DNA of 21,341 nucleotides from Welwitschia mirabilis (taxonomy: Eukaryota; Gnetophyta; Gnetopsida; Welwitschiales). The stretch covers positions 3,065,492 to 3,086,832 of the forward strand of contig JBOZIK010000001.1 in the NCBI GenBank assembly GCA_051453625.1, given 5' to 3'. How positions within the stretch are numbered: the stretch's first letter is position 1; every line of letters starts with the position of its first letter. Below the pieces are notes generated by a model. The model was not told the origin of the DNA. It searched no databases and saw only the letters and a program-made list of their open reading frames with translations. Positions 1 to 8,187 of the stretch are shown piece by piece. The translations under genes were made by a program, and so were the position numbers.

Positions 1-660
1 TATTTTACATTTAAATGTTTTAATGTAGTATAGGAAGTCTAAAAATTCATTCAAATACTACAAATTGTATTTAAAATGTCAACAAATGAGACTCTTTAGT
101 GACTTCTGAGTCTGTGCCGAGTCGGCTCCTGATTCAGGCCGAGTCACAAGTTTTTTCCCCTAGCCGAGTCGGGTCGCGAGTCCGAGTGTTGCAACAATGA
201 CCACAATCCTTCTTCTTTGGTTTTAATCTCATGGCCTAATTTGATTGGATGCCCCCATTCTCCACTCCATCTTCATAACCCAACTTTAAGCCTAATCCTT
301 GCTAGTTGTGCAACATCCTGAACATAGAAATTCCTCAGGTTTCGATTATCAATCAGATGCTCAAATATCTGATTAGTGATTAGACACCCAAATGTCTTGG
401 TTTTGCTTCTTTTTTCTTTGCTACATTTCATCCTCTCTCCCATCAAATCATAACATACTTGATTGCCTATCATAGCACGTTCCACCTTGTGACGCTTGTG
501 TATGCTAAATTCCTATGGTTAAAGTTACCAAGTTCTCCCAAATTGCTTCCAATCTAGTGGTCACATGTAGACCTTAACACTATTATCCAATTCGATATCT
601 TGAGCATTAAGCTCATTGAGGATGACTTCATCACCAGTTAATAGTTCTTGTTAATGAAAT
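1..660. other. Unassigned AT-rich left flank
   Basis: No protein domain could be recognised in any frame. A minus-strand open frame of 70 codons lies at 273-485, but its product matches no family I know and it has no supporting context. The only obvious structure is the CGAGTC-rich patch at about 115-190. The Gypsy pol remnant begins just to the right, so gag or protease sequence from that element would be expected here. None can be made out, either because it is gone or because it is too mutated. Confidence 0.5.
115..190. repeat. CpG-rich cluster of CGAGTC motifs
   Basis: Within about 75 bp the hexamer CGAGTC occurs four times, three of them as GCCGAGTC, and the run closes with a related CCGAGTG. 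The patch is GC- and CpG-rich in an otherwise AT-rich, CpG-poor region. It may be the end of a transposon family or a degenerate short satellite. No terminal inverted repeat or target duplication was found, so its nature is open. Confidence 0.5.
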
Positions 661-663
661 AAC

Positions 664-942
664 ATGATGGTAACCTCGAAGATCCCACTACTAAAATACA
701 TATTGAAAAATAATGGAACTTCTCATGCATCGAAGACTCTCAAATGTGGTAAGCCACTTGACTTGGCTGTCTTTGATGACCGGATTAAAATTCTTATCAC
801 CTATTCAAAAGCCTTTGCATTGTCATATTTTAACATGCATAGCCTTAACCCCACTGTTACCATCATAATGTTATCCTTGATTAGAAATTTAAACTTGACA
901 AGCAAAAAGCATGACAAGTGCACCACAAAGCTTGTGTTGTAG
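664..942 (+). pseudogene. Gypsy pre-RT linker remnant
   Basis: This 92-codon open frame is the segment before Gypsy reverse transcriptase. Around residues 47-60 it reads YSKAFALSYFNMHSLNP, which follows the pattern (F-A-x-S-Y-x-x-M-x-x-L-x-P) that precedes RT in plant Gypsy pol. The reading continues at 918 in a different frame, so one frameshift separates linker from RT. The start codon at 664 is only the first ATG of the open stretch; the original protein would have read in from upstream. It cannot be translated as part of a polyprotein now. Confidence 0.6.
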
Positions 943-1418
943 TTAAATATGGATTGGATACATTTCTTATGCTTAGATTGATACACCCAATTGATTACTT
1001 TAGAAGCCTCAATATCAGGTTCATCTTTGTCAAGAAAAATGGAGGAATACATATATTTATTGATTCTCATGATCTTAATCATGCTACATTGAGGGATAAC
1101 TTTCCTTTAACAAATATCGATCAGTTGTTTAATTTGATAGTTAGCCACGATCTTATGTCATTTCTGGTTGATCTCTTCTAGAAGACTAGCTGAAAAGTAA
1201 AAACTACATTTATGACCCAATGGGGTACATTGTGCTACATCATGTTGTCTATTGGCCTCAAGAATGTCAAGGCGACATATCAACATGCAATGCATTACAT
1301 CTCTAGTGATTTCATTGGTCCATTTGTTGGTAGCTATATTGATGACATCACTATCAGATCCAAAGTAGTAGAAGCTCCTCCTAGGCATTTGGTATTCAAT
1401 TTGTTGCTAGGCATTTGA
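918..1418 (+). pseudogene. Gypsy reverse transcriptase remnant
   Basis: Reverse transcriptase copies element RNA into DNA. One frame (918 onward) carries the fingers segment with VKKNGG and HDLNHATLRDNFPL, then the palm, and the catalytic box YIDD at 1335-1346 followed by the usual I-R-S-K turn. Both active-site aspartates of that box survive. Stops lie at 1179-1181 and 1191-1193, and about 8-10 residues that normally separate the two palm blocks are missing around them, so a small deletion is inferred. After 1418 the homology fades until the RNase H connection at 1552, so the thumb is lost or unrecognisable. Confidence 0.85.
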
Positions 1419-1548
1419 TGATGATTACGTTGTCATCACCTAAAAAATAGGACTCCAAGGATGAGTCTAGTCAACTCAATGATTTATATCTAATCTTTCA
1501 ATTGGTTGCAAAGCATTTTCTTATGTAACCAACAAGAAGATCTAATTT

Positions 1549-1995
1549 ACTTGGCATTCAAAGTGTTAACAAGCATTGGATGACATCAAACAATCTTGCA
1601 TTGCATCACTAGTATTGCATTTGCTTAAAGGTAGTAAATCATTTTACATCTAGTTGACTTACACTAATAGCTTTGCCAATCGGACTCCTTTGCTAGCATG
1701 ATAAGCATAACATGGATCTTCCAATTTACCACATCAACGACACATTGGTGGATTACAGAACAAGAGATTTAGACATCATAAAACAGTGTTTCTATCATTG
1801 TCTTCTTCATTGTGATTTGTAGGGACAAAGTCCTGCATGCACTTAACTCTAAGAAATACGATCAATCAAGGTTAGCTTATTGGTGCACAATCATTGTTGA
1901 ATTCGACCTTCATTTTGAAGCACAACACTTAGTTAAAGGTTTGTTAGCGATGGACCAATTAGCAACAATTCCACTACCTAATGCCCATCCTATTG
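1549..1995 (+). pseudogene. Gypsy RNase H remnant
   Basis: RNase H removes the RNA strand during reverse transcription. Three plus-strand frames each carry a consecutive part: 1552 onward has a Trp/Cys start followed by QALDDIKQS, the usual connection after RT; 1703-1756 has PIYHINDTLVDY, matching the strand-helix before the catalytic helix; and 1812-1995 has KKYDQSRLAYW followed by EFDLHFEAQHLVKG, the C-terminal end. At least two frameshifts and several stops (for example 1567-1569) are present. Recognition rests on motif order and on position directly after RT. Confidence 0.75.
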
Positions 1996-2099
1996 GCACA
2001 CCATTACTCGATGAGTTCCTTCAGCTCATATCATCTATCCATGACCACGAATCATCCACATCCTAACTTGACTTCTAAATCATTAATGACTTTAAGGAT

Positions 2100-2425
2100 A
2101 TCAAGTCCAACCATGGTACTCTCACATTTCATTCTACATGACCTTTGCCTCAACTTCACAATTATCACTTTCAATATCGTCAAAAATGAAGGTCTTGCGT
2201 ATGGTCTCCAAATTGCTCATATAGAAAACATATAATCTATCCTTCTCAACGGTGACTCCTAGTTGATTATCAATTACATTGTTGGCACCTGTGAATGTCA
2301 AAAAGAATATTTTGTCCCATACCTTTGCTTAGTGAACTCCCTCCTTATGTATTTTATAGCCACGATATCATCATTATCCCCCCCAACAAAAACTAGGTCA
2401 TCGACCTCACTGCCTCTCTTCTTCT
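2100..2425 (+). pseudogene. Probable second RNase H domain (Tat-type)
   Basis: After the first RNase H a further RNase-H-like segment appears. In one frame it reads KNEGLAYGLQIAH, a stop, then LLNGDS at 2242-2259, a stop, then LIINYIVGTCECQKE and FVPYLCLVNSLL. A shift of frame near 2345-2400 gives PPNKN, a stop, then VIDLTASL, matching the end of the same fold. The GDS aspartate and the L-x-P-Y spacing fit the extra archaeal-type RNase H of plant Tat elements. Stops at 2233-2235 and 2260-2262 disable it. A profile search would settle whether it is this domain rather than a chance match. Confidence 0.65.
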
Positions 2426-2654
2426 CCATGTATTCATCTAATAACTATCCTCGTTGCATTCTAAACCCTACACCTTTACTTGTCTACTTTACTTCTTTCG
2501 CTTATCAAGACAATGATCCCATGTCTATATCTACTAATATCCATGCACCACATTACTAAAGCACCTATAGTCACTTGTCCATAGGAAATTACGCACCACA
2601 TCTCATGTAATTCCAATGAGATAGTTTACGCCAACATAGTCCATGCTACACACT

Positions 2655-2818
2655 GGATTATTAAAAACTTTACAAGTGAGTATTTGATGATTTACTACTT
2701 CAATGCCTTGATGTGAATAAAGTGGCATAAGTTCTTTAGGATTTGCACTGTGGAATGTATGGTAGCCACCACAACATGTGTGTTATAGTCAAACACAACT
2801 TACACCAAGATTTCTTTT

Positions 2819-2861
<43 letters not shown>

Positions 2862-2990
2862 GTCTCTCTCTCTCTCTGGGCCTAAAATTGAAGTGGATTG
2901 CGCTCATTGTGTCAAACACTATCTTGAATGTCAAATACATGGTAAGCTCATGTTCCACCTCCTCCCTCAACCCCCAAACATCTGCTAGAC
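2655..2990 (+). pseudogene. Gypsy integrase zinc-finger region, split by a microsatellite
   Basis: Integrase inserts element DNA into the host genome, and its N-terminus is an HHCC zinc finger. One frame (from 2665) reads KLYK, a stop, VFDDLLLQCLDVNK, two stops, then DLHCGMYGSHHN, which supplies the histidines. After a run of Leu-Ser codons from the CT repeat (2823-2877), the same frame continues with VDCAHCVKHYLECQIHGKL, the cysteine half. The first cysteine of the C-x2-C pair reads as Tyr, a change one G-to-A step could give. The repeat therefore sits in frame between the two zinc-binding halves. Stops follow at 2986-2988 and 2995-2997. Confidence 0.75.
2823..2877. repeat. (TC)n microsatellite
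   Basis: An almost pure TC dinucleotide run of 55 bp is broken only by a short TGTCTG interruption in its second half. It lies inside the integrase zinc-finger remnant and keeps that reading frame open as alternating Leu and Ser codons. Confidence 0.97.
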
Positions 2991-2997
2991 CTTTTAG

Positions 2998-3240
2998 GCT
3001 TGGGGCCTTGATCTCAACAAAGGCATTTCATCACCTTTGATTCAATGCTACTAATGCATCACCAAGACCATCAAGTATTTCACAAAATGTATTGAAGCTA
3101 TCCCACTCTACCTCATCATTGGTAAACTCATTTTCCATTTCATTCGAGCCCATATATTAGCCCTCTTCAAATAGTTCAATATCCAATATTTATTTTTCGC
3201 TCCATGTTTTGCTTAGGGAAACGACTAAAGTTTAATCATC
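2998..3240 (+). pseudogene. Gypsy integrase catalytic core remnant, first part
   Basis: In the same frame as the zinc finger, the core begins AWGLDLNKGIS, with the first catalytic aspartate at codon 3010-3012. It continues YFTKCIEAIPL and FHFIRAHILALF, the standard order for a Gypsy integrase core. A Cys replaces the usual Trp after YFTK. Where the second catalytic Asp is expected (about 3200-3225) none is visible, so that residue appears lost. Stops interrupt the frame several times, and it must shift before 3242, where the match resumes. Confidence 0.75.
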
Positions 3241-3241
3241 C

Positions 3242-3768
3242 AATAAGACCATTATTTCTCTTCGTAAGAAAATGGTTGGGTCCAACTCAAAATCTGGGCA
3301 TGAAAGCTACTTCACACCCTAGGCACACTGCACTAAATAGTGCATTGCAAGTTGTGAAACCTCATTTCCCCTCACCTCTGGTATAGTAGTCATCGTTAGC
3401 ATTAAACACTCTATCCCCACATATCACATCAAACTGCAATCCTTCTTCCTTGAAACTCCAAGTAATGTAGAAACATGTTTTAATGAATTCAACTTTCTCA
3501 ATTGTTATTGTGTAGCCGTCGCTTAGCATATTTCCTATAACTCGTTCACATTGCCAAAACCTTTGACAAATGCATCCAAACCTGTGACCTTCAAATTGGC
3601 ATACTTGCGCTTTGCTATTGCTCTTATACCTACTCATTTTCCCAAGATGGATTAGACTATATATAATTCATGTTGAATACCTAAATAGGGCATTTGAACT
3701 TAAAATAGTCATAATACATTCCTTCCTAAGCTATCAATATGCACTGTTTTAAATGCTACTACCAATAG
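3242..3768 (+). pseudogene. Gypsy integrase core end and C-terminal domain remnant
   Basis: From 3242 a second frame reads NKTIISLRKKMVGSNS, the helix after the catalytic Glu, then PFxL-like and SIKHSIP blocks. At about 3570-3610 it has NASKPVTFKLAYL, which fits the basic strand of the GPY/F-type C-terminus. Another frame ends with INMHCFKCYYQ and a stop at 3766-3768, matching the end of plant Gypsy pol. The catalytic Glu itself was not found and presumably lies in the scrambled stretch before 3242. Conservation is weak from residue to residue, but block order and spacing carry through to the end. Confidence 0.6.
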
Positions 3769-4664
3769 TTTCCCCATCCAAATTGTTTTTTGCCTTCCAA
3801 CTTTTCTTGCATCTATCTGCTTCCTTACTACTCTCTTATCCCTCTCTCCCTAGGATTCTCCCTTATTGCTACTTCCTCATACTTGAATTTGTCATGTTCC
3901 TTCAATTTTTCATTTATATAGTTGACATTGCTTTTTCACGTTCGCTTCAATCCTCTCTTCTTTCTTGCTTATTCCTTTATTCATTCCTCCTCTTTTATCT
4001 TTCTTTCTAATCCCTTCCTTCTCTGTTCCTTGGATACTTTGTCTCTTTACTTTCTTCCAAATATCAACATTTTGGTTACAAATTCCCAGTTTTCAACAAT
4101 CTCTAGTCTGTAGTGTCCACAATTGCCTTTAGCAACACTCATTATTATCTTATTTCATCAATCACTTAGCTTTGACTATGGTATTCCTTTCCTTAGCATA
4201 GCGTATAGTGGAGAGGAGTAACACTAGCATCATGATTCCAACGTGACAACATAACATGGTCTAACCATTTGTGCCTTAACAATGACAAGGAACCCCTTGC
4301 ATGCTTCATGTTAGCAAAACATGCGCTTTACTCATCATCAACAACACAACAAGAATTACATCTCTAGTTGTGGTTCAAATCTTTAACATTTTATCAACTA
4401 ATACACTCTTTTCAACAAACTATCATTCTTTGTATGCATCCTTCATTCTATTTGTAGGACACCTCTGGGCAAAACTATAAGGATGAATGTTGATTTATGT
4501 AATAATGTGGTGTTGTAAGTTAGCAATCATAACCCTTTCGTGTGTCCCTGTTGCATCCTATTTAGTTCCGAAGATCATCGAGCCTAGTTCAAAATTATCA
4601 AAATCATGATGCTTAGTCATTTTCTTCTCATAGGTGTGCAAACCCTCTTAGTAAACAACTATAA
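3769..4664. other. Pyrimidine-rich, gene-free stretch after Gypsy pol
   Basis: About 3750-4110 is strongly biased to T and C on the plus strand, which creates low-complexity open frames rich in Leu, Ser and Phe (3753-4010, 3922-4113) that are not genes. The rest, to 4664, is ordinary AT-rich DNA without recognisable domains. It may be the 3' non-coding region of the Gypsy element, which is long in Tat-type elements, but no polypurine tract or LTR start could be fixed. Confidence 0.5.
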
Positions 4665-4720
4665 AACTTAGATTTGGACACTGAGGTGCCACAACTTAGG
4701 TTTGGACACCCTGGTGCCAT
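4665..4720. repeat. Two-unit 28-bp tandem repeat
   Basis: Two adjacent 28-bp units both begin AACTTAG and contain TTTGGACAC and GGTGCCA. They differ at a few positions. The repeat lies about 70 bp left of the solo LTR and has no visible function. Confidence 0.85.
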
Positions 4721-4793
4721 GAAAACTGTAATAGGGGTTATATACTATGTTTGGAGTTTTGACATGTGATAAGTCTCCTTAAAACTTTAAAAT

Positions 4794-5178
4794 TGTTGGA
4801 AGTGAAGCCAAATCTCTTGATGTTAGTTATTCCTTTGTAGTTTGACTTTATATATAGTCCTGTTCTTGTTGTAATTTACTATTAAAGGGAGAAGGGAAGT
4901 CTAATGGATTCATCTAGAAAGTTCTAAAGTTAGGGTTAGGGTTTCTACTCTAAAAGAAAATCTATATAAAGAGAGTAGAGGCATAGAATGCTTTAAGGTG
5001 TGCAGGAGTCAAGAGTTGCAATATTGGCTATTGAGGACGGCTTGTGTCCTTGCCCTTTTCATTCTAATAGAGAGTTCTGCATTGCTTCCATGGTTTTTTT
5101 CCCACATTGGGGTTTTCCACGTAAATCTGATGTGTTGATGTTTGCATTTTGCTTTTGCTCTGCTGCATTTGTCTAACA
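4794..5178 (+). mobile_element. Solo LTR, 385 bp, with 5-bp target duplication
   Basis: The segment starts TGTTGGA and ends TCTAACA, which are imperfect inverted termini of the TG...CA type. It is flanked on both sides by the same pentamer AAAAT (4789-4793 and 5179-5183). Inside, in plus orientation, are an interstitial telomere-like box (4930-4944), a TATA box TATATAAA (4963-4970), and the block GGTTTTCCACGTAAATC common near the end of plant Copia LTRs. No primer-binding site follows the right end and no polypurine tract precedes the left end, as expected when recombination between two LTRs has removed the interior. This is the cleanest mobile-element boundary in the window. Confidence 0.88.
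4963..4970 (+). promoter_or_regulatory. TATA box of the solo LTR
   Basis: TATATAAA lies about 170 bp from the LTR start, where the U3 promoter of a Copia LTR is expected. A TCTAGAAAGTTC motif resembling a heat-shock element lies about 40 bp upstream at 4913-4924. Whether the LTR still drives transcription cannot be judged from sequence. Confidence 0.5.
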
Positions 5179-5329
5179 AAAATTGCTTATAAATATCCTA
5201 ATAAAACCATATTTCAGAATTGAATGCATGACTATGGATCCATCATTCAAGCTTTCAAGCATTCTTACACATCACTTAATTTAAGTTGTAGAACTTAACC
5301 CCACCAGCCCCCTTCCCCCCCTCCCTCGG

Positions 5330-5540
5330 GGTCCTTTTCGAAGAAGTTAATTTGTGGGAAACAGTACTACATTTGCCACCGCCTCTTCCCCACGGTCCTT
5401 TTGAAGAAGTCAATTCATGGGAAATAGTGCTACATTTGCCACTCCCCTCCCCCAACGTCTTTTTGAAGAAGTCAATTCATGGGAAACAATACTTGGTCCT
5501 TTTGAAGAAGTTAATTCATGGGAAACAGTACTACATTTGC
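5330..5540. repeat. Minisatellite, about 63-bp unit, four partial or full copies
   Basis: Units begin at 5330, 5394, 5457 and 5495. Each contains CCTTTT or CTTTTT, then GAAGAAGT and ATGGGAAA or GTGGGAAA. The first two are full length (64 and 63 bp); the third is cut to 38 bp and the fourth to about 46 bp. The open frame across 5352-5552 comes from this repetition and is not a gene. Confidence 0.9.
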
Positions 5541-6181
5541 GAGAGTTACTAGTTTGCTTTCTTTGATAAAAACCCATGTGTAGCCCCTGTTAACTTGGGA
5601 GCTAACCATCGAATATTTAGTTCTTGCTTGTGATTTATATCCACACTGTTAAAGCCTATGCCTAAGTGTACATTGAAGAGATGAGTAAGAACGACAAGTG
5701 AATCCACACATCATAGGATTCAAGCCCAAGATGGAAAACTATAGAACATATTGTAAGCTCTAAATCTCATTCAAACCATTCACCCAAGAGCACTAAAATC
5801 CAAAGAGGAACCATGTTGCAAACCTCTCATATGTTTTGGTCATGCATGAGCATGTTGTGTTGCTGATCTGTTACTAAAGGAGTTGTTTTTGTAGTTGGTC
5901 TTGCAAAGGCTTTGTAAGTTTTCAACATTTCAACAACATTTTCTCTTTGCGTTTAATGTTCTAGTTCTGTTTTTCTCTAATAAAATATTCAAATCCATAA
6001 GCTTAATCATCTCTTCCATCATTTTTAGTTTCGTAATCATTCTTAGCATAAAGCTAAAATTCCTAGTGTATGTGAAGCCAAATTATTCCCTTTGTACTGT
6101 TATAATTGATGTTGACTCTTTTTTATGGTTATTGGAGTTTAATTATATTACAAAATCACCTTGAGGTCAAAAAGTATAGTT
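5541..6181. other. AT-rich stretch with no recognised feature
   Basis: An 89-codon open frame at 5895-6164 is very hydrophobic and AT-driven, with no family match that I can see and no sign of a gene around it. Nothing else stands out between the minisatellite and the LTR-like block. Confidence 0.5.
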
Positions 6182-6503
6182 AAGTGGGTGTTCACCAAAG
6201 GTTTTCATTGAAAGGAGTGTGTCTAGGGTATTCTAGAAAGTTCCACTTTACATCTATCATATCTGAATTTCAGGTTGTGTTTTGCATCAAGTTGGGTAAA
6301 GTAACATTTGCCTTTGAGGAGTTATTCTTGTGGAAGTTTGAGATTTGAAGCTTGAAATCCTGTTTAGGCTTGGTTTTGTAGTAAGTGGTCTGCATTGCTT
6401 ATTGTGGACATTTCCCTCAGCATTTGAGGGTTTTACTATGTAAATCTCTTTGTGTATTTACTTTTGTTTTTGCCTTTTGCTGTCATTTTTATTAATAATC
6501 CCA
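6182..6503 (+). repeat. LTR-like block, boundaries uncertain
   Basis: It holds TCTGCATTGCTTATTG, then GGGTTTTACTATGTAAATCT at about 6430, then a T-rich stretch. This is the same succession seen at the 3' end of the solo LTR (TCTGCATTGCTTCC, GGTTTTCCACGTAAATC). A TTCTAGAAAGTTCC motif at 6231-6244 is shared in part with the solo LTR. No terminal TG...CA or target duplication could be found. It is probably a decayed LTR of a related Copia family. Confidence 0.45.
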
Positions 6504-6544
6504 ACCTCAGTAAAGCCCTGAGGTAGGGTTTATGTTGTAGGGGT

Positions 6545-6945
6545 TAGGAAATCCATACCTTTCCACATATGTAGCGTGAGTTCTTAGCAGGTAGATGAGT
6601 AATTTTGGTCAGCATGATTGGCTTGTGGTAAAATGGATACTTCGATGTTTGAAGGGTATACAAATGACTTGCTTGTGCCTTGTTGATGGGACTTGCTTGT
6701 GCCTTGTTGATGGTGACTTGAACATCCATGGATTTGTAGACAATAATTTTGCAATAGATTTAGAGGCTGGATGATCCACTACAGTGTATGCTTCTACTTT
6801 AGGAGGAGGTGCAACTAGTTGGTTATCAAGGTTTTAACCCTTAGTAATCTTGTCTACTATAGAAGCTAATTATGTGGCTCTTATGAAAGGATGTAAGAAG
6901 ATGTTTGGGTACATGGGTTTCTTTGTTCTTTTGGTGATAAGTCCA
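6545..6945 (+). pseudogene. Copia pol remnant: RT-RNase H junction and RNase H start
   Basis: One plus frame (codons from 6595) reads MSNFGQHDW, VVKWILRCLKG, IHGFVDNNFAIDLEAG, a stop, STTVYASTLGGGATSWLSRF, a stop, then STIEANYVALMKGCKKM. This is the end of Copia RT and the first half of its RNase H, with the first catalytic Asp in the FVDNNF block. The stops at 6772-6774 and 6835-6837 sit where CGA (Arg) and CAA (Gln) are usual, so each can be explained by one C-to-T change. A 24-bp tandem duplication at 6666-6713 adds eight residues in frame. Homology stops near 6945 and resumes near 7868. Confidence 0.85.
6666..6713. repeat. 24-bp tandem duplication inside Copia pol
   Basis: Two identical 24-bp units (6666-6689 and 6690-6713) begin GACTTGCTTGTG. 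Because 24 is a multiple of three, the frame of the Copia remnant is kept and the eight-residue block TCLCLVDG is repeated. Confidence 0.95.
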
Positions 6946-7867
6946 TGGCATGCTTGCATCATGAAGTTATGTGGTTATCTCTATATTGGCTGCTACACAT
7001 CATCATTACGATAGCTCTAACTGGTTGAGAACAACAGGGAATGAAGCAACCTCCTGTAGCGCCATTCTTTTTGATAAATATCTATTTCTACTTGGTGTGC
7101 TATATAGCTATAGTATGTGTTAGCACAATGCATTGACACATACCTTCTTGCACTATATAAGCATCACCAGTTACTTCATTGCAAATAACTGAGTCATAAA
7201 ATTTCCTTTGTAATTCAGTTTTCTAGTTAATATAAGACAGTTTTTCCTCCACATCATTCTCGTGCAATTGCCATTTATTCTAATATAATGCATCATTGGT
7301 TTGTGTTTGGCTTTGGGTCGTAGATCGGATAAAATACAATCTTTCATCTTAGCTTTTAATCAATGCTTTTAAACATCAAGTGGCAGCATGTCTTTATACT
7401 TCACTCATTCTAGCATCATGTTTCGTTGCTCAAGTTTTGCAAATGCTACAAGTGCTAACACTGGAATGCTATATGTGTATAGTGTTGAGTTAATTGTGGG
7501 ATATTAAATTTTCATTGTTACATTAATAGTTATTCCCAGTATGCCATTAGCTGTTGGAAATAGCCCCATAGAACAAGAAACATCGTGCTAACAAGTGCCA
7601 AGTGATGTAATGAATTTAACCGCTTTTTGGTAACTTAGCTTGTTACTTAGGTAGGAATTAGGTTTCTTGACAACATTGATAAGTCATATTTATAACAAGA
7701 ATTCCAAAAACGTTAGAAACTACACAAAATAACAAATTACTTCTAAACCCTCATCATTGTTAATAAAGAGGTGTTCACACTTTACAATTTGCCCTACCAT
7801 CATTGAAGGGTAAGTCAACTTTGTTGAATTGTTTGCATGGTCAGTCTTATTACTTGGTTTGACACAT
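6946..7867. mobile_element. About 0.9-kb insertion splitting Copia RNase H, unidentified
   Basis: The RNase H reading breaks near 6945 and picks up at the next expected residues near 7868, so about 0.9 kb lies between two parts of one domain. The inserted stretch is AT-rich and has no coding domain. It includes a possible TATA box (TATATAAGC near 7155) and T-rich segments that would suit a decayed LTR or a non-autonomous element. I could not fix clean termini or a target duplication, and a complex rearrangement is not excluded. Confidence 0.45.
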
Positions 7868-8109
7868 AATAGGTACCAAGTGTTTTGTGATAGTTGAAGT
7901 GGCATATATTTTGCAAGAAATCAATCTTTTCATGGGAGGCCAAACACATGGATGTAAAATTTCATTTTATTAGAGAAGTCATCGAGGATGGCTTAGTTGA
8001 TATGCATAAGATTCACTCAGAGGGGAATGTTGCTTATACACTGACAAAGACAGTAATGGTAGAGAAGCATGTATGCTGCCAAGGAAAGCTTGAAATAGAT
8101 GTGATGTGA
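7868..8109 (+). pseudogene. Copia pol remnant: RNase H C-terminus
   Basis: The frame starting at 7877 reads QVFCDS, a stop (7895-7897), then SGIYFARNQSFHG, the second catalytic-Asp strand of Copia RNase H. A frameshift near 7940 moves the reading into another frame, which gives KHMDVKFHFIREVIEDG and then VHxI/AYTLTK-type blocks to the stop at 8107-8109. This is the continuation of the fragment at 6545-6945. It is followed about 60 bp later by a purine tract like the 3' end of the minus-strand Copia in this window, as expected for the 3' end of an element. Confidence 0.88.
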
Positions 8110-8166
8110 GCAAAGGATGTTGGAAACAGTGGATCTCTTATTTCCTGGAAGGCTGGTCGGATTTGT

Positions 8167-8187
8167 CTTCAGGTGGAAGAACTATTG
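8167..8187 (+). other. Polypurine tract / 3' LTR junction of the plus-strand Copia
   Basis: CTTCAGGTGGAAGA followed by TATTG closely matches CTTCAAGTGGGAGA followed by TATTG at the 3' end of the minus-strand Copia (18681-18700). A purine tract primes plus-strand DNA synthesis and abuts the 3' LTR. The position just after RNase H supports the call. Confidence 0.6.

Larger units (their letters stand above)
664..3768 (+). mobile_element. Degenerate Ty3/Gypsy pol, probably Tat lineage
   Basis: A nearly full-length but defunct pol runs left to right: pre-RT linker, reverse transcriptase, RNase H, a probable second RNase H, integrase zinc finger, integrase core and integrase C-terminus. It was recovered by following domain motifs across all three plus-strand frames. 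Stops and frameshifts are frequent, but domain order and spacing match an LTR retrotransposon pol with only short deletions. The second RNase H after the usual one is known from the plant Tat clade, so that lineage is inferred. Neither LTR could be defined, gag was not found, and the 3' side grades into pyrimidine-rich DNA. The number of lesions implies an old insertion. Confidence 0.85.

Noticed and set aside
273-485. Minus-strand 70-codon open frame
   Set aside because: No recognisable motif, neighbour or promoter. Its length is not surprising by chance.
801-1082. Minus-strand 93-codon open frame
   Set aside because: It is antisense to the Gypsy pre-RT linker and RT, whose plus-strand motifs are clear.
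3362-3637. Minus-strand 91-codon open frame
   Set aside because: It is antisense to the integrase C-terminal remnant, which reads in plus frames with ordered motifs.
3753-4113. Plus-strand frames rich in Leu, Ser and Phe, resembling membrane segments
   Set aside because: They result from the pyrimidine-rich low-complexity DNA.
4930-4944. Telomere-like TTAGGGTTAGGGTTT
   Set aside because: Two and a half units inside the solo LTR; too short for an interstitial telomere and common as a promoter telo-box.
5352-5552. Repetitive 66-codon protein
   Set aside because: It is a read-through of the minisatellite, with units of unequal length.
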